From assembly GCA_963556495.2 (NCBI GenBank), contig OY747713.1, forward strand, positions 39,818,961 through 39,882,960: a stretch of DNA of 64,000 nucleotides, given 5' to 3'. This document shows positions 34,355 to 46,012 of this stretch, one piece after another. Source of the DNA: Valencia hispanica. Its lineage: Eukaryota; Chordata; Actinopteri; Cyprinodontiformes; Valenciidae. Within the stretch, counting starts at the first letter, position 1; the number at the start of each line of letters is the position of its first letter. Both the position numbers and the translations under genes were made by a program. The notes under the pieces are model-generated. The model had not been told where the DNA came from. It made no database searches and was given only the letters and a program-made list of their open reading frames with translations.

Positions 34355-36700
34355 TAATGTGTCCTGTTTGGCAGTGTGGAGCTCAGAATTGGTGTCTGAG
34401 TACAAAGTAGAAGCCCAACAGATTTACTTTCACAAGCGGAGCAGTACAGCTTTTGCTATAGTACTCCACTTGATGTATGTGTGAAAAATCTTTATTATGA
34501 GTTGCTGGGGTTTTTATTTCCTGATATTATGGACACGGAGACGGAAAATTAAGGGGAAGAAAGAAAGAAGATGAAGAAGAGAGGTAGGAAACAAAAAGTA
34601 AAGAGAGAGGGTGAGTTGAAAATACAAGAGAGGAAAGGGAAAAAGGAAAACAGAGGAAAAAATTGAAGTCTGCCTCCATACCCACAGGACAGCAGAGAGA
34701 GGGAAAAAACAAAAACAAAACACGAAAAAGGAACATTTACAAAACACAACAAACATGATAATTATAACCTCAGCCCAAGAATATATCTGTAAACACCAGA
34801 GACCCCACATCTATGTGTGTGTGTGAGCATGCTGGTGCATATAAGGCTTCTCCATAAGACTGTTCGATAGCTGGTGTGAGAAGGCATCAATCCGTCTCCC
34901 AAGAATCGATGAAGACATGAATGAGATCGGAGCCAAGACGTCCAAAGGACCCCCAGAGCCCCAGGCGGACCCGGGCGGGGCTGACCGCATCCCCCAAGAG
35001 AGGAGCAAAGGAGAACCCCAGGGGAACGTCCAGCAGCTACTATGCAGGGGCCCGGGGGGCAGCAGTGACAAGCCCACGGGCCCCGCCGGCAACCAGCCGC
35101 GCCAGGAAGGGCCGGCCCATGGACCGGGAGAGCCGGGGCCCAGGGGCGCCCCACCCCCCAGCAGGGACCCGACAAGGGACCGGCCGCCACGCGCCACCAC
35201 CACCCTAGGCCAATCCCCACCGCCAACATCCCAGCGCCCCACCCCTGACCCACGTCGGGGCGCCCCACCAATAGCCGCAGCGGATGGACAGCATCCCCAG
35301 GCCAAGCCCAGCCAGGATCCCCAGGCCGAGCTCAGCCAGGATCCCCAGGCCGAGCTCAGCCAGCATCCCCAGGCCGAGCTCAGCCAGCATCCCCAGGCCG
35401 AGCTCAGCCAGCATCCCCAGGCCGAGCTCAGCCAGCATCCCCAGGCCGAGCTCAGCCAGCATCCCCAGGCCGAGCTCAGCCAGCATCCCCAGGCCGAGCT
35501 CAGCCAGCATCGCCAGGCCGAGCTCAGCCAGCACCTGGACACCAAGTTGTACCAGCTCCCGAGTTCTGATCCCGCGCAACGCAGAGCGCCGAGACCAGGC
35601 ATCCAACAAAGGCCAGGGGTCCAACCCGCCAATGAACCGACCACACACGGTGCGCACAGAACAGGTGATCGAACGAGCAGAGACGCTGGATCCGTATCCC
35701 ACCGAGCAGGCACCACCCAACAATCCCAAACCTGGCACCCCTTAAAGAGGTGCCCCAACCAACCAAAGGAAGATATCGGCCTAGCGCATCGGCCGACCGA
35801 CACACCGGCCCCCCCAGGCCCGGCCAGGCACGCACCAGGTCCGAACCGGATTTACCACCGATGCATTATTAGGCAGGGGCATCCGTCACTGGCAGGGAGT
35901 GACGGAGGGGAACTAGCCCCCCCATTAAATGTAAGGCCTGAGGTGCGCCAGGCGAAAGGGCAGCCCAAGACAAAACCTGACAGGCAGACAAAGACATACA
36001 GACACAGTCATACGTTCTCTCCCTATTAAACTCATACATTCTCATTAACTCACCAAGACACCCAAGAAATGACGCTGTACCCTCACTCACACACCCCATA
36101 CACACTTTATGCTCCCAGGTCCAGGTACCGATGCTCCAGTAGAACCATCAGCCCCCGGACCTGGGAGATGGACCCCCTACCTTCTAGGACAGAGACAAGC
36201 AGACCGCCAAGGTCCCCACAGTGGCGAAGCAGCCCAAACAGCCCAGGACCCCGACCAGACCACCTGTTCCTCCTCCGGACCCCAACCCCTGATGGCCCGT
36301 TGCGAACAGGGGTGTGAGAAGACCCCTAGCCTCCATCCTCCCGCTCGAGTATGGTGCTGATGCATGTTGTTATAATGTGCATTTAAAACAAAGGGGTGGG
36401 ATGTGGCGAAGGCAGCCCCACATCCCCGAGCCCTCAGTGTCTATATGTGGTTTAACAGTGGGCACCGGCACCAGAGGTGAAGCTGATTGAACCGCTCCCC
36501 CTCTGGATGCCGAAAAGTGTGCCCACCCCAAAGTCTCAATGCTCAGCTGGGATTTTTTTTTTAAACTCAACCTCATCAGTCATCATCGATTTGATTCAAA
36601 ATTTTGCCTTTTTTATTTTGTTGTTTTATGCATCATTTTCAGTTTACAGTGGCTCTCTGTAGTTTATAAAGAAAACGAGAGGGGGGAGGGGGGTAGGAGT
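34355..36700 (-). mobile_element. GC-rich LINE-like 3' region, copy 1
   Basis: Bases 34362-35770 are matched by the inverted copy at 40032-41263. The shared part includes the long polypurine strand (34555-34740) and the C/G-rich block around 34920-35770. On the minus strand the copy ends at about 34355 in an A-rich tail (CATTAAAAAAAGAAG). That polarity matches the target-duplicated copy at 40032-41263. Sequence up to about 36700 continues in the same style but has no second copy here. Long frames on both strands are consequences of GC content and the 24-bp repeat. I see no reverse transcriptase motif. LINE clade unknown. Confidence 0.65.
35295..35534. repeat. Minisatellite, 10 x 24 bp
   Basis: Ten contiguous 24-bp units of the type CCCCAGGCCGAGCTCAGCCA plus GCAT. 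Units 3 to 9 (35343-35510) are identical, while units 1, 2 and 10 are variants at the edges. The unit length is a multiple of three, so both strands stay open (8-residue PQAELSQH repeat on the plus strand). The sister copy near 40288-40305 has a single unit. Confidence 0.97.
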
Positions 36701-38780
36701 CTATCAACACTGCACATCTTGTGTCATATCTGAAGGGAGTTTCCGGACCAACATGCAGAATCAATCTCAGGTATTGTAAAAATGAAGAGGTTTTATTTAC
36801 CAAGAAATTAATGAGTGGCCGAGGATCCACACAGAAAGAATAGATTTACTGAACTTGAAGTTAATGTATAGCAACATGAATATAGTCGAGTCACAAAGTA
36901 TACAATTGTATCTATGTTTATCTACTCTATTTGGAATTCTTGTTGTATATCACTGAAATTGTGCAACAGAAAAATTACTTATCCAAATCATAAATTTTTT
37001 TTAAACGTTTTACTTTTTTTGCAGTTTACTGGAAATACCCCATGACCTGCCATGTACATTGTTTTGTACCGTATACCATCTGTGGTATCAGCAGCTGCTC
37101 AGTGACTCACTCTACTCTGTGTGTGTGTGTGTCATCTTACATTTTTGGAGATACAAATGGCTTTCTCTGCAATTGTAACATGAGAAGAACATCCATTAAT
37201 GGGCCTGTCTCTATCACTGTAGGTTAGAGGTTAGGTTTGCTGTATGACTAGAGAGGGTATTTATTATGATATTCATGTCCAGAATTAATGTGTTCTTCTA
37301 AGATTCCCTTCTACATTCTCCCATTTCAAGTTTCTACAATCCACTCGTTCCAATCTCTACATTATTTTTTTTTGCATTCCATATGGGAAGTTCATTTTCG
37401 GTGTTCTCTCAGGATCAGCACAATAAAATGCGGCAACTTCCTGATGTTTGAATTCTTGCACCCCTAACAACACTGATATCACCGAAACATGTGCAGTGTG
37501 TGTTAGATAAGGGCACATTCATGTCTAAACGTTAACATAAAATCTGGACTCAATGGAAAAAGATTAATCTATCGTGAAAAGAACCCTTTATCCTGATCAC
37601 AAATTTATTGGATTGGTGATGGTAATGAACTAAAAATTCAGATGAGTTCAACAGCTGAAATTTTCTTGTTAATAAGTAAAAGAGCAGGAGAAGTTGCCAA
37701 AAGCTTTCAGAAAATAACCGGTCATGTTTTCACTCTCGTCTCTGCGCAGCACGCTGTGGAAAGATTTGTTTCAGAACACTCAGGATGTAGTTCTTCCAAA
37801 AATAAGCACAGTTTCAAACATCCGAGACCAATTCAGACCACATCAGATGAGATGTTTGTATTTTAGGTGCAATCATGTAATATCATTGTTTGTATGTCAT
37901 CATTATCAATTTATATATTGACGGGTAAAAAGACGTTATAATTATAGATTTTTATGACTCCCATCAGTCCGTCAGCTGACAACGAAAAAGTCCAGCGGAA
38001 CCTCTGCTGTTAGGTCAACTGATCATGTGTGCTTGGTTGATTGTCCAGCATGTCTCTGTGTCTCAACCTGTCCAGGGTCTATCCTGCTTTCTGCCCATCA
38101 AACCCCGCTGGAGATGAGCATCAGCCACCCGACCAGGATTCTAGCAAACTGCTGTAAGAAGCTTGTTGAAGGAGACCCAAAACTTTTGACCCAAGTCATT
38201 CAGTTCAAAGACAATGCTACTGAGGAAATGTAAGCGAACTTCTGATTTTTAAAGACATTATTAAATAAATCACTGACATATTCCTTCTTGCAATATTGTA
38301 GCATTTGGCAAATCACCTTGAAACATTTCTGTAACATGGCTTAACCAGAAAGGGTGTCTTTATCCCAGTTTACGTCACTCAGAAAATCGAATTATATAAT
38401 AAAGTGCATTGGACTCCGGGGCGCTAGGTGGCGACATATGCCTTTTCGCACTGGCATTCTTCCAGTTGGCCTAGAGCATCACACAGATAGTAAACAAATG
38501 CTGGCAGCAGGGAAGCAGACGGAGTAAAAGCGGGATATGCTCAATGAGCAAAGAAATGGACGACAACAAATTCTGTAGCACAGTACATCTCTTATGTAGT
38601 GTACTGTTTGGTTGTGTTAAACTCGTTGTTGCTACTGCGCTGTTGTCGTACCGGTGTCGTTATTCCCGCTTCCACGGTCTCGTCACTTCCTCTGAAGAGC
38701 TTGGCTAAGGCGGGCTTGGAGTTGCATGCAGAGAAATTTGATTTTCTAACCACATTATCTGGGTGCATTAGTCCAATTAA
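36701..38780. other. Non-coding stretch
   Basis: AT-rich. A short (GT)n occurs near 37119-37130. I recognise no gene. Confidence 0.45.
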
Positions 38781-39199
38781 AGCTGCAGTGGGTAACTTGA
38801 ATAAAAGTAACTTTTTGGGATATTTCCTAAAACTGTCCATATGTCCTGAAAGTAGGAAATGAGATTTGTAATCTGTAAAAAAAAAAGCAGCTCAATTGGT
38901 CACGCCTTCTGCCCCTACTGCGATTTGCAAGAATCCACCGCGCCCGATAGAAAACACCCAATCAGAGCCAGAGCAGCGTCTGACATCTGTCTGACATCTG
39001 TCTATCACTCCTCACACACACACACACACCGCAACCCGCCCCTCGCTCCGCTACGCAACTGGCTGCGCTCGGTCAGAACCAAGGTCAGAACAGCTCTTTG
39101 ACTAGCGGCAAGAAGCTAGGAGTTAGCTATGGCCGAGCAACAGCCACCTAAAGAGAAACTGCCCGTACCGCCGCTGCCAACAACAGCATATACGGCTAA

Positions 39200-39879
39200 A
39201 GCCGCGTTCACACCGGTCAGCGCGTCCAGGCAGCAGGGCAGCTAGATTACATGCAAGTCTATGGTATCTACGCATCTAGTGGGCGTCAAACTGCCAAGCA
39301 GCAAGTCGCGCGCGTCGGCGCGGCTGATGCCCGGACGCCCCGACGAACTGTCGGGGCGTCTGCTGCTCAAGTTGGGAAAATTGAACTTTCGTGCAGCAGA
39401 CGTGCGGCGTCAACCAATCAGAGCGACTCGTTGTACTGACGTAGTAACTCCTTCCATGGGGGAATCGGCAAATTTTTTATTCAAGATGGAGGACAAACTG
39501 ATCGTCTGTATGTAATGTCCGTGAACTGTATGACCCGTCTTCGTCTTTTTACAAAGACAGGAAGAGATCGGATCTGATTTGGAGGAAGATATCGGAGGAT
39601 ATTGGAGTATATAAATATATTTCTTTTAACTTTCAACGTTGTGTGGCTTCATTAATTAAAGCCCAAGCCACTCTCTCGACAAGATCCGCCATGTTGTAAA
39701 CAACTAGCAACAGACAAATCCACGCCCGCACGCTGACGTAATGACGTGACGCGCTGATGCCCCGACGCGCCGACGCAGACCACAAGTGTGCAAGCAGCTG
39801 GGTTTTAATTTTAAAGCGTCGACTTTCGTCCGTTTGAGCGATTTGACGCCTGGACGCGCTGACCGGTGTGAACGCGGCT
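39200..39879. mobile_element. PIF/Harbinger-type non-autonomous element, 680 bp
   Basis: It has perfect inverted repeats of 32 bp starting AGCCGCGTTCACACCGGTCA (39200-39231 and 39848-39879). It is flanked by TAA on both sides (39197-39199 and 39880-39882), the 3-bp TWA-type duplication of PIF/Harbinger elements. The empty site is visible in copy B near 58655. The interior is CpG-rich at both ends and contains a MADF-type coding exon in the middle. No DDE transposase is present. Confidence 0.88.
39486..39606 (+). pseudogene. MADF-domain exon inside the Harbinger-type element
   Basis: An ATG at 39486 opens MEDKLIVCM. After a one-base frame change the coding continues as RELYDPSSSFYKDRKRSD and LIWRKISEDIG, ending at a GTATAT donor-like site near 39607. 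The pattern L-Y-D-x(4)-Y-K-D-R and W-x-x-I is the core of MADF (Myb/SANT-like in Adf-1) domains. Harbinger elements carry a second gene for such a DNA-binding protein beside the transposase. Here only the first exon is left, so the element looks like an internal-deletion derivative of an autonomous Harbinger. The frame change makes it non-functional. Confidence 0.65.
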
Positions 39880-40031
39880 TAAGAGAACAAAAAAGAAGAT
39901 GACCGAGGAGGACAAAAAAGCTAAGAAGAAAGAAGTTGACCGAGCCCGAGATAAAACGAGGGTAAATATTGGCGTAGCCTTTATGAGGTGGAGGGAGCTA
40001 CAGGACCTGAAAGTGTTTAAAACGATTCCGA

Positions 40032-41263
40032 TTTGGTTGGTTAGGGGACCTCTTTTAGGGGTGCCAGGTTTGGGATTGTTGGGTGGTGCCTGCTTGGTGG
40101 CTCGGCGGGATACGGATCCAGCGTCTCTGCTCGTTCAATCACCTGCTCTGTGCGCACCGTGCGTGGTCGGTTCATTGGCGGGTTGGACCGGCCCTGGCCT
40201 TTGTTGGATGCCTGGTCTCGGCGCTCTGCGTTGCGTGGGATCAGGACCCGGGAGCTGGTACAACTTGGTGTCCAGGTGCTGGCTGAGCTCGGCCTGGGGA
40301 TGCCGTCCGTCCGCTGCTGCTAGCGGTGGGGCGCCCTGACGTGGGGCAGGGGTGGGGCACTGGGATGTTGATGGTGGCGCGTGGCGGCCGGCTGCGGCCC
40401 CTGCAGTGCCGGGGGCCCCTCGTCGGCCGGTCCCTTGTCGGGTCCCTGCTGGGGGGTGGGGCGCCCCAGGGCCCCGGCTCTCCCGGTCCATGGACCGGCC
40501 CGCCCTGGCGCGGCTGGTTGCCGGCGGGGCCCCGCCCTGGTCCGCCTGGGGCTCTGGGGGTCCTTTGGACGTCTTGGCTCCGATCTCCTTCATGTCTGCA
40601 TCGATTCCTGGGAGACAGATTGATGCCTGCTCACACCAGTTATCGAACACTCTTATGGAGAAACCTTATATGCGCCAGCATGCTCACACACACACACATA
40701 GATGTGGGGTCTCTGGTGTTTACAGATATATTCTTGGGCTGAGGTTATCATTACTAGAGCTTGATTAATTGGTACCATGAATTTTTCTGTGACATTGTTG
40801 TTGTATTTTTATATCCATTTTTGTGTGATGTGGTTGTTTAGTTCTTAGTTCACGATGTTTGGTTTGTTTTGTCGATGTTCCTTTTTCCTTTTTTGTTTTG
40901 TTTGTTTTTTCCCCTCTCTTTGCCGTCCTGTGGGTATGGAGGCGGACTTCAATGATTTCCTGTGTTTTCTTTGTTACCATTCCTCTCTTGTATTTTCAAC
41001 TCACCCTCTCTCGTGACTTTTTGTTTCCTACCTCTCTTCTTCATCTTCTTTCTTTCTTCCCCTTAATTTTCCGTTTCCGGGTCAATAACATCAGGAAATA
41101 AAAACCCCAGCAATTCATAATAAAGATTTTTCACATATATATCAAGTGGAGTACTGTAGCAAAAGCTGTACTGCTCCGCTTGTGAAAGTAAATCTGTTGG
41201 ACTTCTCCTTGGTACTCGGACACAAATTCTGAGCTCCACACTGCCAAACAGGACAACAACAAA
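40032..41263 (+). mobile_element. GC-rich LINE-like 3' region, copy 2 (5'-truncated insertion)
   Basis: This 1232-bp insert matches the reverse complement of 34362-35770. It is flanked by a 13-bp duplication AAAACGATTCCGA (40019-40031 and 41264-41276). It ends in ACAACAAA directly before the right duplication, as expected for target-primed LINE insertion with 5' truncation. The uninterrupted target is seen in copy B at about 58515-58530. A single unit of the 24-bp repeat that is expanded in copy 1 lies near 40288-40305. Confidence 0.88.
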
Positions 41264-41635
41264 AAAACGATTCCGAGTTGGCAATGTTTCTGCTTGACAG
41301 GTAATTACCATTGCTTGATTAATATTTGTTTTGTTTTTGTTTGTTTTTTTGGTAGTGGTATTACAGTAAACCTCCGCAGCGTGTGCGATCATCCATGCAA
41401 TCACAGCGAATGTTGTCATATGTGGTTTACTGTTAGGAAATATTCACGAAAGTTTGTTCTCTAAGTCGCGTCAGCTGATTATCTTTGGTAGTTGTTACGC
41501 CAGTAGCGAGGAGGGAGGAGGGCATTGGAGGCGGGGCTTGAGTCCATCGTAGAGGGAGGGGGAGTGATGTGAAGCTTGTTTGGGTTTAAATTTTCAAGCA
41601 GTCTCTCCTCTCTGAGTTACCTACTGCAGCTTTAA

Positions 41636-42789
41636 GAGGAGTCCAGTTTAGTTTGACTCCAGGTGAACTAAGGAAAGAATTCGTTTTTTTCTTTCTGTAT
41701 GTAAACACACTGAGTGAGGAAGAAAAAAAAGAAGGCGGGTCTGTCTTTTTATTGTGTACGGAAACCTCACTGCACATCTACAAAAGGGGTTGAAAAGTAC
41801 GCCAGGATAGCATGCTGAAAATCCGAAAATAATTCATCCAAAATCATCTAACCCTGTTTACCTGGTGACTTTTTATGTGTGCGACGGTAAAATATGGCAA
41901 CCTTTGCACAAACAAAGGACCTTGATCTAATCATATTGGGACCTCACGGGGGGGAGTTAATGTGTGAGAGCTGAGTGTGTGTCCGATAGCGCCGACCGAC
42001 TGTGCCTTGTTGGTCAAACAGGAAATCCATTACATCAGCCTCCGGAGATCAAGTCACACACACATACATGCACAAATTAATGTGGCTAATGTGTGCACAT
42101 TAAGGCCATTACTGGAAATTTTAAACCACCCATCTGCGGTGGTTACAGCAGCCTTACACCCAAGCTGCCGTGACGTCTTGTTAGAAAATTCGAAGTGCTT
42201 TAAATCATCCAAGGGCGGCCAACCCTTTCCAGCAGCGCTGAAGGAAAACCCCAATTTAAGTGACAGCAGTAAGTGAGGAGAGAAAGTCGGTGCTGTCCAA
42301 AACTCGTTCCGTTGATGAAAAGCAATGCGTCTAATTGGCTTGAGTTATACACCAGCGTCGTAGTAGATAACACCAGATGGTATGTTTCTCTTCTTTTTTT
42401 CCTCAGTTAAAAGGTGCTAATTGACTCCATACTGATTCAAGTTGTCTCTCACATTTTTTCTTTTTTTTATCTAGAAGCTCAAACATCACCTCAAAGTTTG
42501 TAACACAGAATCCTGGAACTTTTTTTATTATGGCAAATATTCAAGTTAACAGTTTTCACTTCACATGAGGCACAAGCATCTGCTCATTCTGTTGATTTTA
42601 ATACGAAGACAAGCAGCAGGCCTAATCGTCACAAACATGAATTATTATCAGTATATGAACATGTTTTCAGAAACAAATATGGACCTTAGTAACAGTCTGT
42701 TAGTATCATCATCATGGTTTACTCCTAAGGAAAAAAAGAAATAAGAACAAGCAATGTCTCTAAAACCAAGGATCAAAATTGTAATTTTT
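41636..42789. other. Non-coding stretch
   Basis: No gene or named repeat recognised. Confidence 0.45.
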
Positions 42790-42960
42790 GCAATAATATT
42801 TAAACCACAGTTGAAAAGGGGACATATTGTGCAAAATTCACTTTTTTTCATCCTTTTGTGTAACCATTTGGGTCTCTGCTGCCTCTATCAACACTCCAAA
42901 CATGAATAAAAACCATGCAGCCATTTGTTTTTTGCAACTTCTTGCCTTCAGAAGTTTGCA
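42790..42960 (-). repeat. Dispersed repeat, copy 2 of a pair
   Basis: The reverse complement matches 14265-14395, including the GCAGCAGAGACCCAAATG block, GGTTTTTATTCATG and ATATGTCCCC. The similarity fades beyond 42960. Confidence 0.7.
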
Positions 42961-43214
42961 TAAATCCTCACATCAATTGTCAAACCCCCCTAAATAAATC
43001 CTATTCCATGCAATTCTCATGTGTGGCAAGCCAGCAGACTACTATAGTAACAAGATGGGTGGGCGGGGCCTGCAACCCTCTAATTTGCACAAAGACAGAA
43101 CCAGTGTTTAATAAAAGCCATAAGATGTCTTGTATTCAGTGCATTCTGATGAGGTGGCAATGTCACGGTGTGAGATTGCTCATCTGCATCTGGTCAAGCT
43201 GATCAGAGCTGGTG

Positions 43215-43590
43215 AGGAAGATGGATGGAGCTAAATGCAGGGCAGTTTAAACCGGTTAGAGGATGAAAAAGGGTTCATTAAGGGTTGGTGTTTCACCTTC
43301 CAGAAGGATTGGAATTCTATAACCGTTTATGTCAAAGGATCTTCATGTGTTAGCATGGTCTAATCAAAAGTTAACTCCTAAACCCCACTGTGACTAGAAT
43401 AACAAAACGAATGATACCAGGCACTCTGCAGCCAATCTGACTGAGCTTTAGCTATTTTGCAAAGAAGAATGCGCAAAGAAATTCTCTCTCCAAATGTGCA
43501 AAGCTGATTAAAGTTTGTAAACCGTTCAAAAACTACGTCTCATTAAAAGCTCAAAGGGTGTGAATTCTTTTAGAAGGTAGTGTAGTTCAT
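43215..43590 (+). pseudogene. Tc1-like transposase 3' fragment
   Basis: Recognisable catalytic-domain and C-terminal words follow in the correct order: GATGGATGGAGCTAAATGCAG, TTCACCTTCCAGAAGGA, TCTTCATGTGTTAGCATGG, CAATCTGACTGAGCTT and AGCTATTTTGCAAAGAAGAA, then GCGCAAAGAAATT and ATGTGCAAAGCTGAT. The SPDLNPIEN region is scrambled and stops occur in all frames. It belongs to the same Tc1-like family as 27828-32600. Confidence 0.75.
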
Positions 43591-44344
43591 TTCAGCCCTG
43601 CGGACTCTGGTTGTTTCGCTCAGCTACAATTAACCAGCTCGTGTCTGTTGGGCTAACTGCTGTCACAGGTGAATGCAAAAAGCCTGTTAATGGTCTAATG
43701 TTACACACTTTGCCATAGAAACCGATGTTCAAAAGAGAACTGCTACTGAGATGCAGCTCTCATGCTTTGAGAAACCAGTCCTCACCAGAACCGAGAGAAC
43801 ATGCTTTCACGGCAATCTGTGGATCTCTGCTCTGCTGGACAAGTATGTGAGGATAGCTCATCACATGTTCTATTCCTTTTGATTTTCGCCGTATTATTGC
43901 TTGGAGAGGCTGTGCAGACCAAGATGGAAAACAGAAAATAAGAGTCAGTCAGTTCCCACAGTCCACCCTCTGGTGCACCCCTAGCATATCAATCAGTTGC
44001 ACTGATTCTACTTCTACTTGTTGCTAATTTGTGCATCAAATGTTAAAAGAAAGACAGACGGGTAAGTGATCTGTAGTACATTAATGCATGGACATGCAAA
44101 TGAATCCCCCTGATTGTAGAACTTCCTATCAAATCTAGAGTCTGTTTATCAAATACGCAGTCCTGGATCAAATATGTATCGATCCTAGCCTGGGGCTGGG
44201 TTATGGGCTTTACCTAGCATACTGTGTTAGGTTTTCAGCTCAAATATTGGGTTAAAAGGACCAATGGTTAACACTGACCAAAGAGGAATCATTAGCCCGT
44301 ATTACTTTACAAGTAATATTTACTTTAAAATTAAGAAAGTTATC
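43591..44344. other. Non-coding stretch
   Basis: No gene. A donor-like GTGAGGAC with an upstream AG on the minus strand (about 43855-43803) bounds a short open frame; I do not consider it supported. Confidence 0.4.
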
Positions 44345-44690
44345 CAATCCATTTTTCTATGTATTCTTATTCAGGGTGTACGCTGGATCGGAGGACCTAG
44401 TGCCTCTCTCCAGAACTCAATAGACAAGAGGAGGTGAGGGGTACAATTTGAACAGGTTGCTAGTCCAATACAGGACAAATATCTTTGCAGAGACATAACT
44501 CAGACCAATTATCTAATATGCTTCTTGCTGGGTGGTGGGAGAAAGCCGGAGTACCCTGAACATAAGTACAAGAAGAATGAATGAAGTTCACAGATGAAGG
44601 CGCTGTTGGGATTCAAACTCGTAATCTTCTTGCTGCAACATAACAGGGCTTACAAACAGATTGCCATGCAATTGAGTGAAGGGTAACTAA
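44345..44690 (+). repeat. Diverged dispersed fish repeat
   Basis: CCATTTTTCTATG...TTATTCAGGGTG, then TGCTAGTCCAATACAGG, GGTGGGAGAAAGCCGGAGTA, GATTCAAACTCG and TCTTCTTGCTGCAACA appear in the order of a very common teleost repeat whose copies end with a GAACCCAGGACCTTCTTGCTG-like segment. This copy is strongly diverged, without coding capacity. Confidence 0.6.
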
Positions 44691-46012
44691 ATACTGTGCA
44701 GTTCTTAAAAAGATCTATAAATTGGACACTCGGAACCAAGAAATGTACAACTGAACGACATAATTTAAAAATATTTACAGAATGTGCGTGAGTATTGGTG
44801 CTTTAGGAAAACAACGGACTATTCACGAGAAGTGAACGCAAAACTGTGCAAACAGATGTGCAAATAACAAATTAGAAAAAAGAGAAAAACAGTGCAAAGA
44901 GCAGCAGACGTGTAAACTATCATTGAGTTTGCTGGGAGCAGCAGGTGGGAGGAAGGATCTACGATAACGTTCCTTCATGCTCCTGGGATGTAGAAGGAGA
45001 CAACAACCTCATCGTGTCTAAGAAAATTTGTAATTAGCAACTGAAATTGGATGACAAAATTAATACTGAATGATCAATCAAACAATAGAATGTTTTTGTT
45101 GAAATATTTCCCTTCTAATTATCTCCTGTGAGAAAGCAGAGCAACATGTTTACTTATTTTTGCACCACCACTTATTTTTTTAACAGAACCACTCACCTAT
45201 GACAGCAAATGCCCTGAAAGGTAATTAACAAGTAACTAAATCTGACTTGTTACATTATTTTGTCAAAGTCAGACAGGCTCTATTTAAGCAATTTCTTGAT
45301 TCCACAGGTCAAGTAGTAATCGGGCTTGGGTTTAGCCAGCGAAACTTAACGAAAACAAATTTATGATTAGATGAAGCTAATTCAGAATTTATTTTTAAAT
45401 AAACACCTCAAAACTCTTTTTTGTGTTTATTTAGGTTAACTTTGTCTGATACTTAAATCTGTTTGATGATCTGAGACATTTAAGTGCAACCAAAAAAAGC
45501 AAAATCAGAAAAATACATTTTCATGGCATTGTTGTTAGCACTAGCTTGCATTTGTTATTTAGCAGATAAGAAGCCAATGTTATCTTGGGTAAGTACAGTC
45601 GTCCTCTAGTTTAAACTGAAATCATTAACACGTCCCTCTGACTTTATTACACAACATGATTTTAACATTTTACCAGTTCTCATTACATTTTGTGAATGAG
45701 GCTCAGGAAAGTCTTATCAGGCCACTGAATGAACAAAAATGTCAAAAAATATCAGTCTGTCAAGAATGGTCGCACTCTATCTAGTCTGACATTAATTATG
45801 ATCTGTAATTAATTAATCTCATTAATCTCTTTTTAAATCTCACCTAATAATTGCTGAGTAAAGCCCTCATCTTGAGGTATTTTCTTTTAAATTCATTACA
45901 TTATTGTGGTAGAACAAAAGTTTGATACATGTAATTAAAAAACTGGCTTTATGAAGTCATTTATTGTATTTAACAGACTTGAACAGATGCAGTCCCAGCC
46001 ATTTACATTCTG
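44691..46012. other. Non-coding stretch
   Basis: AT-rich, without a recognised gene. Confidence 0.45.

Larger units (their letters stand above)
39129..40031 (+). pseudogene. Element-borne exon, copy A, split by a MITE and cut by a LINE
   Basis: Starting at the ATG at 39129 the frame reads MAEQQPPKEKLPVPPLPTT and is split at 39200 by the Harbinger-type insert. It resumes at 39880, giving KKMTEEDKKAKKKEVDRARD and then KTRVNIGVAF, RWRELQDLK. At 40032 a LINE insertion cuts it. Copy B has the same exon, uninterrupted, with a TGA where copy A keeps CGA (Arg). The product is a basic N-terminal exon followed by a VNIG/RWREL/FLLD segment that I recall from predicted teleost transposon-associated proteins. 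Function is unknown. Confidence 0.6.
38781..41631 (+). mobile_element. TTAA-flanked exon-bearing element, copy A, with two insertions
   Basis: The ends are AGCTGCAGTGGGTAACT (38781) and the reverse complement of AGCTGCAGTAGGTAACT (41631), flanked by TTAA at 38777-38780 and 41632-41635. After removing a 680-bp Harbinger-type insert and a 1232-bp LINE insert with their duplications, about 0.92 kb remains. This agrees with the uninterrupted inverted copy B (58149-59051, 903 bp). TTAA duplications are made by piggyBac and Kolobok elements. The TTAA could also be read as part of the terminal repeat with a TA duplication, so the class is not fixed. It carries no transposase core. Confidence 0.85.

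Noticed and set aside
35295..35534. CRISPR-like appearance of regularly spaced repeats
   Set aside because: The units are directly contiguous without unique spacers, and the genome is eukaryotic. It is a minisatellite.
34811..36029. Long open frames on both strands (370 and 330 codons) in GC-rich sequence
   Set aside because: They overlap antisense, depend on the in-frame 24-bp minisatellite and high GC, show no domain, and are not preserved in the sister copy at 40032-41263.
39899..40339. 146-codon open frame joining KKAKKKEVDRARDK to a GC-rich tail
   Set aside because: It crosses the insertion point at 40032 from the element-borne exon into LINE sequence. It is a chance fusion.
43803..43855. 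Minus-strand exon-like segment ending at GTGAGGAC
   Set aside because: It is short, two frames would be possible, and no neighbouring exon in phase was found.
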